NCBI GenBank assembly: GCA_023424275.1
Contig: JAFAED010000068.1
Span: forward strand, 1 to 5,105
Source: Pseudomonadota bacterium
Lineage (GTDB): Bacteria; Pseudomonadota; Alphaproteobacteria; Sphingomonadales; Sphingomonadaceae
DNA length: 5,105 nucleotides
Direction: 5' to 3'
Shown: piece after piece, positions 1 through 5,105 of the stretch
Layout of the letters: each line of letters begins with the position of its first letter
Position numbering within the stretch: position 1 is the first letter of the stretch
Position numbers and translations under genes: made by a program
Notes under the pieces: model-generated
Seen by the model: the letters and a program-made list of their open reading frames with translations, nothing else
Databases searched by the model: none
What the model was told of the DNA's origin: nothing

Positions 1-191
1 AAGGCATCAGGGCTTCGCTCGACGAACTCGCGCGGAGTCATCCCGAAGTCAGTGCCGATGAAAGGGTCGACTATCTGCTCGCCATTTCCTGCCCGGCGAT
101 CGTCGGCAAGGGCGATCTCCCGAACGACGCGAAGACCCGCCGGTTCGAGGAGGCTTCAGAGAGACTGGAAGCGGCAACTTCCGCCCCCTGA
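1..191 (+). CDS. C-terminal fragment of an unrecognised protein
   Basis: The frame is open from the left edge (first whole codon at 3) to a TGA at 189-191, giving 62 residues of a protein whose start lies outside the window. I read it as coding because the composition is balanced and charged, with a helical look (SLDELARSHPEVSADERVDY, then LLAISCPAIVGKGDLP, then a Lys/Arg/Glu-rich tail), and because codon third positions are mostly G or C as in the genes downstream. One cysteine sits in the hydrophobic segment (residue 30 of the fragment). I do not recognise the family and assign no function. It points the same way as groES but is 307 bases away, with candidate promoter elements between, so it is probably not in the chaperonin operon. 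No clear T-tailed terminator follows it. The inverted repeat at 244-258 could serve as a weak one. Confidence 0.6.
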   Translation, partial: GIRASLDELARSHPEVSADERVDYLLAISCPAIVGKGDLPNDAKTRRFEEASERLEAATSAP

Positions 192-220
192 TCTGCGTTG
201 TTCAAGGGTCGGACGCAACG

Positions 221-258
221 CGGACATTTTGTCGCAGGCACTGCGGACAAGCTGTCCG
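221..258. promoter_or_regulatory. Two tandem dyads, possible activator sites upstream of groES
   Basis: Two copies of GACA-N3-TGTC lie 23 bases apart. The first is CGGACA-TTT-TGTCGC (221-235). The second is the perfect CGGACA-AGC-TGTCCG (244-258). Each is preceded at the same distance by GCA, so the unit behaves as a diverged 23-base direct repeat from 215. If transcription starts near 336, as the sigma-54-like promoter predicts, the dyad centres fall near -108 and -85. That is where enhancer-binding proteins of sigma-54 promoters usually sit. I cannot name the protein. The second copy could instead be a short RNA hairpin at the end of the upstream gene, although no T-run follows it. Confidence 0.3.
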
Positions 259-285
259 GATAGATCGAGATGAAAGACGTAAGGA

Positions 286-298
286 ACTGAAATTCAGT
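286..298. promoter_or_regulatory. 13-bp palindrome upstream of groES promoter
   Basis: ACTGAA-A-TTCAGT is a perfect inverted repeat with 6-bp arms around a single central A (292). It lies 10 bases before the first base of the sigma-54-like element, with its centre near -44 relative to the predicted start. This is a plausible place for a repressor or a second activator. It does not match CIRCE, and no binding protein can be named from sequence alone. Confidence 0.3.
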
Positions 299-308
299 AT
301 GTTTTAAG

Positions 309-325
309 TTGGCACATCAATTGCT
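309..325 (+). promoter_or_regulatory. Sigma-54 (RpoN)-type -24/-12 promoter of groESL
   Basis: TTGGCAC-N5-TTGCT matches the RpoN consensus at all ten core positions (TGGCAC and TTGC). The invariant GG (311-312) and GC (323-324) are separated by the required 10 bases. Predicted transcription start is about 336, giving a leader of roughly 163 bases before groES. RpoN promoters need an ATP-driven enhancer-binding protein. The paired dyads at 221-258 are in the right distance range for one. No comparably good -35/-10 pair or heat-shock promoter was seen in this intergenic region. The match is a motif reading only, and the organism must carry rpoN for it to mean anything. Confidence 0.5.
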
Positions 326-335
326 GCTAACACTG

Positions 336-498
336 GGACAAAACGTCGAGGAACGGGAAAGCCTTCGCGGATCATCGGGAGCGGGTGTGTAGGGAACCCC
401 GAAACGCCGTGACCATGTGCAGGCCCGATATTGCGAAGTCGAGGGGCGCTCGGCCGATCCGCCCGCGCCATGATGTCTGGTCTTGGAGGATAGAAGCC
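336..498 (+). other. Long predicted 5' leader of groES
   Basis: This is the region between the predicted start site and the groES ATG, with no convincing gene inside it. An in-frame extension of groES upstream to 385 exists, but its sequence is not GroES-like. The leader can form a GC-rich stem, either 444-448 with 460-464 or 445-449 with 465-469, ending about 30 bases before the start codon. The Shine-Dalgarno itself (GGAGGA, 485-490) is not clearly paired, so I do not call a ROSE-type or FourU thermosensor. No CIRCE operator is visible. Confidence 0.3.
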
Positions 499-786
499 AT
501 GAAATTTCGTCCATTGCATGATCGCGTGCTCGTCCGCCGGGTCGAGGCGGAGGAGAAAACGGCTGGCGGGATCATCATCCCCGATACCGCCAAGGAAAAG
601 CCGCAGGAGGGCGAGGTGATCGCCGCCGGAGAAGGCCTCCGAAACGAAGCCGGCAAGCTGACCCCGCTCGACGTCAAGGCCGGCGATCGCATCCTGTTCG
701 GCAAATGGTCGGGCACCGAAGTCAAGGTCGACGGCGAAGAGCTGCTGATCATGAAGGAATCGGACATCCTCGGCGTCATCGCCTGA
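499..786 (+). CDS. groES: Co-chaperonin GroES (Cpn10)
   Basis: GroES forms a seven-membered dome-shaped ring that caps the GroEL cylinder in the cytoplasm and closes the folding chamber. The protein is 95 residues, the normal bacterial length. It begins [14 protein letters not shown], the Cpn10 N-terminal signature. The mobile loop that contacts GroEL runs over about residues 17-32 and carries the hydrophobic III-P contact (residues 25-28). The C-terminal part ([13 protein letters not shown]) is also typical. The start at 499 is chosen over the upstream in-frame codon at 385 because it gives the family N-terminus and has a Shine-Dalgarno GGAGGA at 485-490, 8 bases upstream. It is followed by groEL after 63 bases on the same strand, the conserved groESL operon. 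Transcription probably starts from the sigma-54-like element at 309-325. Confidence 0.97.
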   Translation: MKFRPLHDRVLVRRVEAEEKTAGGIIIPDTAKEKPQEGEVIAAGEGLRNEAGKLTPLDVKAGDRILFGKWSGTEVKVDGEELLIMKESDILGVIA

Positions 787-810
787 GCGATTTCATCCCA
801 TCACGAGTAA

Positions 811-2493
<1,683 letters not shown>

Positions 2494-2528
2494 GTCCAAA
2501 CCGTTCGGCGCTCAGCCAACAGGAAACG

Positions 2529-2559
2529 GGGCCGGGGGAGCAATCCTCCGGCCCTTTTT
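2529..2559 (+). terminator. Rho-independent terminator of groESL
   Basis: A 10-bp stem pairs 2529-2538 (GGGCCGGGGG) with 2545-2554 (CCTCCGGCCC), with one G-U pair, around a six-base loop. Five T's and then CTTT follow directly. It stands 35 bases after the groEL stop and is a textbook operon terminator. Confidence 0.9.
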
Positions 2560-2578
2560 CTTTGCACTTCGCCCTCTT

Positions 2579-2651
2579 CGTCACCCCGGACTTGATCCGG
2601 GGTCCATTGCTGCGGCGTGGTCATGGATGCCGGATCAAGTCCGGCATGACG
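2579..2651. repeat. REP/BIME-like composite inverted repeat
   Basis: Two 28-base arms (2579-2606 and 2624-2651) are inverted copies matching at 24 of 28 positions, separated by 17 bases. Each arm is also a hairpin of its own: CCCCGGA-N5-TCCGGGG in the first and TGCCGGA-N5-TCCGGCA in the second. The four differences between arms are paired changes that keep both small hairpins intact. On the minus strand the element reads through as HAGLDPAS and WTPDQVRGDE, peptide strings I recognise as common mistranslations of a repeat abundant in alphaproteobacterial genomes. It probably occurs in many copies in this genome. Its last base touches the Shine-Dalgarno of the next gene. Confidence 0.8.
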
Positions 2652-2664
2652 AAGGAGGGGGATG

Positions 2665-3480
2665 ATGACAGGCGACGCGGGACATTGCCAGTTCGGGCGA
2701 TGCGGCATAGCTAGGGCAGCGATGATGTTCTTTCTCGCCTTCGCGCTGCTCACCGACCCCGCAGTCGCCACGCCTCCGCCGGTCGAGCGCTGCGGTTACC
2801 GGATCGTCGAGACATTCCCGCACGACACATCCTCCTTCACCCAGGGTCTGTTCTGGCACGAGGGGCATCTCTACGAATCCACGGGCCAATACGGCCAGTC
2901 GCGCGTCGCGCGGCTCGACCTCAAGACCGGCAAGGCGCTGGCCCAATCGAAACTTCCGGCGGACCAGTTCGGTGAGGGTATCACGCGCTGGGGCGACCAG
3001 ATCATCGGCGTGACCTGGCAGGGCGGGGTCGGCAACCGCTGGTCGATCGGGAAGCTGAAACCCGTCGGCACCTTCAAATATGAAGGCGAAGGCTGGGGCG
3101 TCACGATGGTCGGGGACAGCCTCGTCCTGAGCGACGGGACGACGGCGCTGCGCTTTTTCGATCCCGCGACGATGCAGGAGCAGAAGCGCATCACGGTGCG
3201 CTTCGCCGGTCGGCCGATCGCCATGCTCAACGAGCTCGAAACGATCGACGGGCAGATCTGGGCGAATGTCTGGATGACCGATTTCATCGTTCGCATCGAC
3301 CCTGCCACCGGAAACGTCGTCTCGCTCGTCGACCTCACGACGCTCAAGGCCGATGCGGGCGCGACCGATACCGACAGCGTGCTCAACGGCATCGCCTGGG
3401 ACGCGAAAAAGAAGCGCCTGTTCGTCACGGGGAAGAACTGGCCGAAGCTTTACGAGATCGCGCTTGCCGACTGCCGCTAG
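2665..3480 (+). CDS. Secreted glutaminyl-peptide cyclotransferase, plant type
   Basis: Enzymes of this family convert N-terminal glutamine of peptides to pyroglutamate, releasing ammonia, and fold as a five-bladed beta-propeller (Glu_cyclase_2 family, papaya and Xanthomonas type). The call rests on FTQGL (58-62), LYESTGQYGQS (69-79, with the conserved Glu71), FGEGIT (102-107), NELE (189-192), IWANVW (198-203), LNGIAWD (240-246) and TGKNWP (255-260), in family order. A hydrophobic stretch (MMFFLAFALL, 20-29) followed by AVA-T (33-36) looks like a signal peptide, so the enzyme is probably periplasmic or exported. After cleavage only Cys43 and Cys270 remain. The start is uncertain. ATG 2665 has the best-placed Shine-Dalgarno (AAGGAGG, 2652-2658), and ATG 2662 is 3 bases closer. 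ATG 2722 would begin at the hydrophobic core but lacks both a good ribosome site and positive charge. The first 19 codons include rare ATA and AGG, which argues mildly for 2722. Confidence 0.88.
   Translation: MTGDAGHCQFGRCGIARAAMMFFLAFALLTDPAVATPPPVERCGYRIVETFPHDTSSFTQGLFWHEGHLYESTGQYGQSRVARLDLKTGKALAQSKLPADQFGEGITRWGDQIIGVTWQGGVGNRWSIGKLKPVGTFKYEGEGWGVTMVGDSLVLSDGTTALRFFDPATMQEQKRITVRFAGRPIAMLNELETIDGQIWANVWMTDFIVRIDPATGNVVSLVDLTTLKADAGATDTDSVLNGIAWDAKKKRLFVTGKNWPKLYEIALADCR
3477..3480. other. Shared CTAG: both convergent stop codons
   Basis: The plus-strand gene stops with TAG at 3478-3480. The minus-strand gene stops with TAG read from 3479-3477. The two convergent genes therefore overlap by four bases, and there is no space for a terminator between them. 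Confidence 0.9.
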
Positions 3481-4154
3481 GCTCTGAGCGCCGCCTCCAT
3501 TCGCGCCGCCGCGGCGTCATAGACGCGCGTTTTCAGCCCGGTCGTCACGGCTTCCGGGGCGCGGTCGGGATGGCCGCCGGCGAAGGGCGGGGCGGGGTCA
3601 TATTCGATCGCGAGCTGGATCGCCTGTGCGACCGCGTCGCCCTTGATCCGCGCGATCAATGTCAGGGCGAAATCGAGCCCCGAGGTCACCCCGCCGCTGG
3701 TCAAGACATTCGTGTCCTCAACCACGCGGGCGTTTTCATGGCGCGCGCCGACCAGCGGCAGCAGATGCGTGTAGCCCCAATGGGTCGTCGCGCGCTTGTC
3801 CGCGAGCAGCCCGGCCCGACCGAGCAGGAAGGAGCCGGTGCACACGCTCGTCACCCACTGCGCGCCTGCGGCCTGCCGTGCGATGAAATCGATCGTTGGC
3901 CTGTCGTTCAGGGCGTCGGTCACGCCGTGACCGCCGGGAACGCACAGGATATCGGCTTGCGGTGCGCTCGCGAAATCATGCGTCGGGACGATCGCAAAGC
4001 CGCTGTCGGTGGCAATCGGGTCCAGATGGGCGGCGGCGCCGACCAGTCGTGCCCCCGGCATGCGCGAAAGCGCCTGCGCGGGCGCGGTGAAATCGAGTTG
4101 GGTGATGCCGGGAAAAAGCAGGAAGACGACGGTCGTGACGGATGGGTCGGTCAT
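3477..4154 (-). CDS. DJ-1/PfpI family protein, isonitrile hydratase-like
   Basis: This 225-residue protein is a class I glutamine amidotransferase-like (DJ-1/PfpI) fold. It closely resembles Pseudomonas isonitrile hydratase InhA, which adds water to isonitriles to give N-formamides. Shared features are FLLFPGITQLDF near the start, with Asp21 in the place of the InhA catalytic Asp. CVPGG follows at 71-75, and the nucleophile elbow VTSVCTGS (101-108) carries Cys105 and Thr106. RATTHWGY, a GGVTSGLDFALTL stretch and EYDPAPPF come after. There is no C-terminal AraC-type DNA-binding domain, so it is an enzyme rather than a GlxA-like regulator. The start at 4154 gives the family N-terminus and has a GAGGA ribosome site 7 bases upstream. 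An in-frame ATG at 4241 would add 29 Arg-rich residues of no family character. Actual substrate is unproven, and other DJ-1 activities are possible. Its stop overlaps that of the convergent cyclotransferase gene. Confidence 0.88.
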   Translation of the reverse strand: MTDPSVTTVVFLLFPGITQLDFTAPAQALSRMPGARLVGAAAHLDPIATDSGFAIVPTHDFASAPQADILCVPGGHGVTDALNDRPTIDFIARQAAGAQWVTSVCTGSFLLGRAGLLADKRATTHWGYTHLLPLVGARHENARVVEDTNVLTSGGVTSGLDFALTLIARIKGDAVAQAIQLAIEYDPAPPFAGGHPDRAPEAVTTGLKTRVYDAAAARMEAALRA

Positions 4155-4301
4155 GGGATGGTCCTCGCGTGGCCGTGGATCACCCAGGCGCGCGGCTCGC
4201 ATCGATCGGCGGATCGGCCTCGCTTCCCGATGGGACTCCATCTTCAGCGCCAGTCGCGAGGCCGGTTGGATTTAGCGCCGACCCGCGCGGCCGGAAAGAC
4301 G
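4155..4301. other. Intergenic gap upstream of the DJ-1 gene
   Basis: These 147 bases lie before the DJ-1-family gene (minus strand) and after the small lipoprotein. I see no supported gene. A CTAAAT stretch on the minus strand could be part of a -10 element, but it has no matching -35. The short repeat CGATC-GGCG-GATCG (4203-4216) is too weak to call. Confidence 0.4.
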
Positions 4302-4312
4302 CTATTTTCCGG
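4291..4312 (-). other. Symmetric hairpin over the lipoprotein stop codon
   Basis: CCGGAAA (4291-4297) and TTTCCGG (4306-4312) form a perfect 7-bp inverted repeat around an 8-base loop that includes the TAG of the small lipoprotein gene. No T-run follows on the minus strand, so it is at best a weak terminator or an mRNA 3'-end stabiliser. Confidence 0.35.
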
Positions 4313-4508
4313 TCTTCGCCGTATCGGCCGCCGGTTTGGCCTCGGGGACCTCTGCGATGCTGTCGCGGCTTTCGAGCATCTCGGCCGCGTCGTCGAGCGC
4401 CTTGGCCTCGCTGACGGTCACGCCGCCGGGTCCGGGTTCATTGTCGGTGCGGCTGCACCCCGCCGCAAACAGGGCCAATATGGCGGCCGCCGGCCACAGA
4501 TTTCGCAT
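4302..4508 (-). CDS. Small predicted lipoprotein, 68 aa, function unknown
   Basis: The product begins MRNLWPAAAILALFAAGC: one Arg, a hydrophobic core, then AAG-Cys18, a somewhat relaxed lipobox because position -3 is Ala rather than Leu. The mature part is about 50 residues: a Gly/Pro linker (EPGPGG), a predicted amphipathic helix (VSEAKALDDAAEMLESR) and a Pro/Ala/Lys tail. It has no enzyme motif. It is probably anchored to a membrane facing the periplasm. The start at 4508 is chosen because GGGAG (4519-4515 on the minus strand) lies 6 bases upstream. An adjacent ATG at 4511 would leave only 3. The longer frame from 4583 runs through the terminator of the preceding gene and is rejected. The upstream terminator leaves no room for its own promoter directly before it. 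I do not recognise the family by name. Confidence 0.7.
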   Translation of the reverse strand: MRNLWPAAAILALFAAGCSRTDNEPGPGGVTVSEAKALDDAAEMLESRDSIAEVPEAKPAADTAKTGK

Positions 4509-4522
4509 CATTCGCTCCCATG

Positions 4523-4555
4523 AAAAAGGGCCCCATCCGTCTGGATGAGGCCCTT
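4523..4555 (-). terminator. Rho-independent terminator of the Ala-rich lipoprotein
   Basis: Read on the minus strand, GGGCC-T-CATCC and GGATG-G-GGCCC pair around the loop AGAC, with one mismatch in the middle. The stem is followed by TTTTT (4527-4523). It stands about 30 bases after the stop of the lipoprotein gene at 4584-4913, and only a few bases before the ribosome site of the next gene. Confidence 0.85.
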
Positions 4556-4583
4556 CGTAACAGCCCGAAGGCGTGCCGACCAC

Positions 4584-4913
4584 TTACTGCTTGTCGTTGG
4601 CTTCGGCCTTCTTGGTTTCTTCGGCGATCTTGTCGCCAGCCTTGGCAGCGGCGTCGCCGGCGGCGTTGACGGTGCCTTCGACGGCGTTGCCGGCGTCCTG
4701 GGCAGCGGCAGCGGTCGCGTCGGCGGCTTCGCCAGCGGCGGCAGCGGTCGCATCGGCGGCGCCAGCGGCGGCATCGGCAGCGGCATCGCCGGCGGCGGCG
4801 GCGTCATCGGCGGCCGAGGTCGCGGCTTCCGAAGCGGCGTCCTGCGTCTTTTCCGAGCAGGCGGCGAGGCTGAAGGCCGCGGCGGCCATCGAAGCGATGA
4901 TGATTTTGCGCAT
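4584..4913 (-). CDS. Ala-rich lipoprotein with 11-residue repeats, 109 aa
   Basis: A clear lipoprotein signal (MRKIIIASMAAAAFSLAAC) has two basic residues, a hydrophobic core and the lipobox LAAC with Cys19. The mature 91 residues contain 41 Ala, the rest mainly Asp, Glu, Gly, Thr and Lys, and only one Cys. The segment AADATAAAAGE (52-62) is repeated almost exactly as AADATAAAAQD (63-73), an 11-residue period, seen in the DNA as a 33-base near-repeat. Such composition predicts a long, soluble amphipathic helix or loose coiled coil. The tail is Lys/Glu-rich (KIAEETKKAEANDKQ). The function is unknown, and a structural or stress-related envelope role is only a guess. The start at 4913 is set by the signal peptide and an AAGGA ribosome site (4925-4921). 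The gene has a candidate promoter at 4958-4986 and its own terminator at 4523-4555. Confidence 0.82.
   Translation of the reverse strand: MRKIIIASMAAAAFSLAACSEKTQDAASEAATSAADDAAAAGDAAADAAAGAADATAAAAGEAADATAAAAQDAGNAVEGTVNAAGDAAAKAGDKIAEETKKAEANDKQ
4701..4768 (-). repeat. 33-base tandem near-repeat inside the lipoprotein gene
   Basis: GC-rich plus-strand text such as AGCGGTCGC recurs at 4710-4718 and 4743-4751, exactly 33 bases apart, with similar flanks. It encodes the duplicated 11-residue segment of the Ala-rich lipoprotein. This kind of tract can grow or shrink by slippage. Confidence 0.6.
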
Positions 4914-4931
4914 GGGTTTTCCTTTCGACTG

Positions 4932-4950
4932 CAATGGCGTTTAGCCATTG
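4932..4950. promoter_or_regulatory. Perfect 7-bp inverted repeat before the lipoprotein gene
   Basis: CAATGGC-N5-GCCATTG is perfect over both arms and ends 18 bases before the ATG of the Ala-rich lipoprotein (minus strand). If the promoter at 4958-4986 is right, the repeat begins at about the first transcribed base. It could be an operator or a 5'-terminal mRNA stem-loop. Confidence 0.45.
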
Positions 4951-4957
4951 GATAGGA

Positions 4958-4986
4958 GAATTAACGGGGGATCAGGGCCTTGGCAA
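4958..4986 (-). promoter_or_regulatory. Candidate sigma-70 promoter of the Ala-rich lipoprotein
   Basis: On the minus strand TTGCCA (4986-4981) matches the -35 consensus at 5 of 6 bases. A 17-base spacer then leads to TAATTC (4963-4958), a poor -10. Predicted start is around 4951. Alphaproteobacterial -10 boxes are often weak, but this remains a tentative call. Confidence 0.3.
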
Positions 4987-5014
4987 CCGCGCTGCTTGAT
5001 ATCCGTCCCGAACG

Positions 5015-5052
5015 AAAAAGGGGCCGCCGGCGACCCGGCGACCCCCCTTTTT
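5015..5052 (-). terminator. Strong hairpin terminator after the right-edge gene
   Basis: An inner stem (5025-5030 with 5035-5040, 6 bp, four-base loop) is extended by a run of G's pairing with C's and flanked by A5 on one side and T5 on the other. It therefore has a T-tail on either strand. It follows the minus-strand gene ending at 5076. A second small hairpin with loop TTCG on the minus strand (CGGCT...AGCCG, 5053-5066) lies between the stop codon and it. Confidence 0.8.
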
Positions 5053-5075
5053 CGGCTCGAAAGCCGGAAAGAAGC

Positions 5076-5105
5076 TTACTTCTTGGCTTCTTCCAGCGCG
5101 CCCTT
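5076..5105 (-). CDS. Last nine codons of a minus-strand gene
   Basis: Reading leftward from the right edge, the minus strand gives KGALEEAKK and then TAA at 5078-5076, followed at once by a hairpin and a strong terminator. The placement of the terminator and the Lys/Glu/Ala helix-like end support a real gene terminus. Nine residues are too few to identify the protein. Confidence 0.55.
   Translation of the reverse strand, partial: KGALEEAKK

Noticed and set aside
283..310. EcfG general-stress promoter beginning GGAAC upstream of groES
   Set aside because: The next suitably placed GTT is at the wrong spacing (13 or 20 bases rather than about 17-18). Other GGAAC copies at 350 and about 393 also lack a partner.
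309..335. CIRCE (HrcA operator)
   Set aside because: Only the left half-site is approximated. With the required 9-base spacer the right half does not match, while the sigma-54 pattern fits completely.
470..501. RNA thermometer (ROSE or FourU) masking the groES ribosome site
   Set aside because: No U-rich or UUGCU-like segment convincingly pairs with GGAGGA. The possible local stem leaves the ribosome site in the loop.
4203..4216. CGATC-GGCG-GATCG inverted repeat upstream of the DJ-1 gene
   Set aside because: Arms of only five bases in GC-rich DNA are expected by chance, and it has no clear promoter context.
3570..4523. 317-residue plus-strand open frame opposite the DJ-1 gene and small lipoprotein
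   Set aside because: It spans two better-supported minus-strand genes and their spacer, is Arg/Gly-rich, and has no domain-like features.
4986..5010. EcfG-type promoter (GGGAC...GGTT) on the minus strand before the Ala-rich lipoprotein
   Set aside because: Both boxes deviate from GGAAC and CGTT. The evidence is too weak to list as a feature.

Overview
The window looks like chromosomal DNA from a high-GC alphaproteobacterium, most probably a sphingomonad (Sphingopyxis/Sphingomonas group). This is inferred from the GroES/GroEL sequences, the codon usage, an abundant alphaproteobacterial-type palindromic repeat downstream of groEL, and the run of small Ala-rich lipoproteins. No taxonomic search was possible.

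Layout. (1) 1-191: the C-terminal end of an unrecognised plus-strand gene. (2) 192-498: a 307-base intergenic region that is the most interesting part of the window. It holds two tandem GACA-N3-TGTC dyads (221-235 and 244-258), a 13-bp palindrome (286-298) and a full match to the sigma-54 -24/-12 promoter pattern (309-325). No CIRCE operator is visible. (3) 499-2493: groES and groEL, the chaperonin operon. They are separated by 63 bases that contain a hairpin followed by six T's. A strong rho-independent terminator follows groEL. (4) 2579-2651: a composite inverted repeat of the REP/BIME kind, ending exactly at the Shine-Dalgarno sequence of the next gene. (5) 2665-3480: an exported plant-type glutaminyl-peptide cyclotransferase. 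(6) 3477-4154, minus strand: a DJ-1/PfpI-family protein very like isonitrile hydratase. It is convergent with the cyclotransferase, and the two share a CTAG that supplies both stop codons. (7) 4302-4508 and 4584-4913, minus strand: two small lipoproteins. The second is strongly Ala-rich with an 11-residue repeat. (8) 5015-5105: a terminator and the last nine codons of another minus-strand gene.

How the parts relate. groES and groEL form one folding machine and are almost certainly co-transcribed. The remaining genes look like unrelated single-gene units that happen to be neighbours. The three complete minus-strand genes run in one direction, but a terminator separates the two lipoproteins and a 147-base gap separates the smaller lipoprotein from the DJ-1 gene. 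The main candidate for something not yet described is the groESL control region: a sigma-54-type promoter with upstream paired sites in place of the usual HrcA/CIRCE control. This rests on motif reading only.
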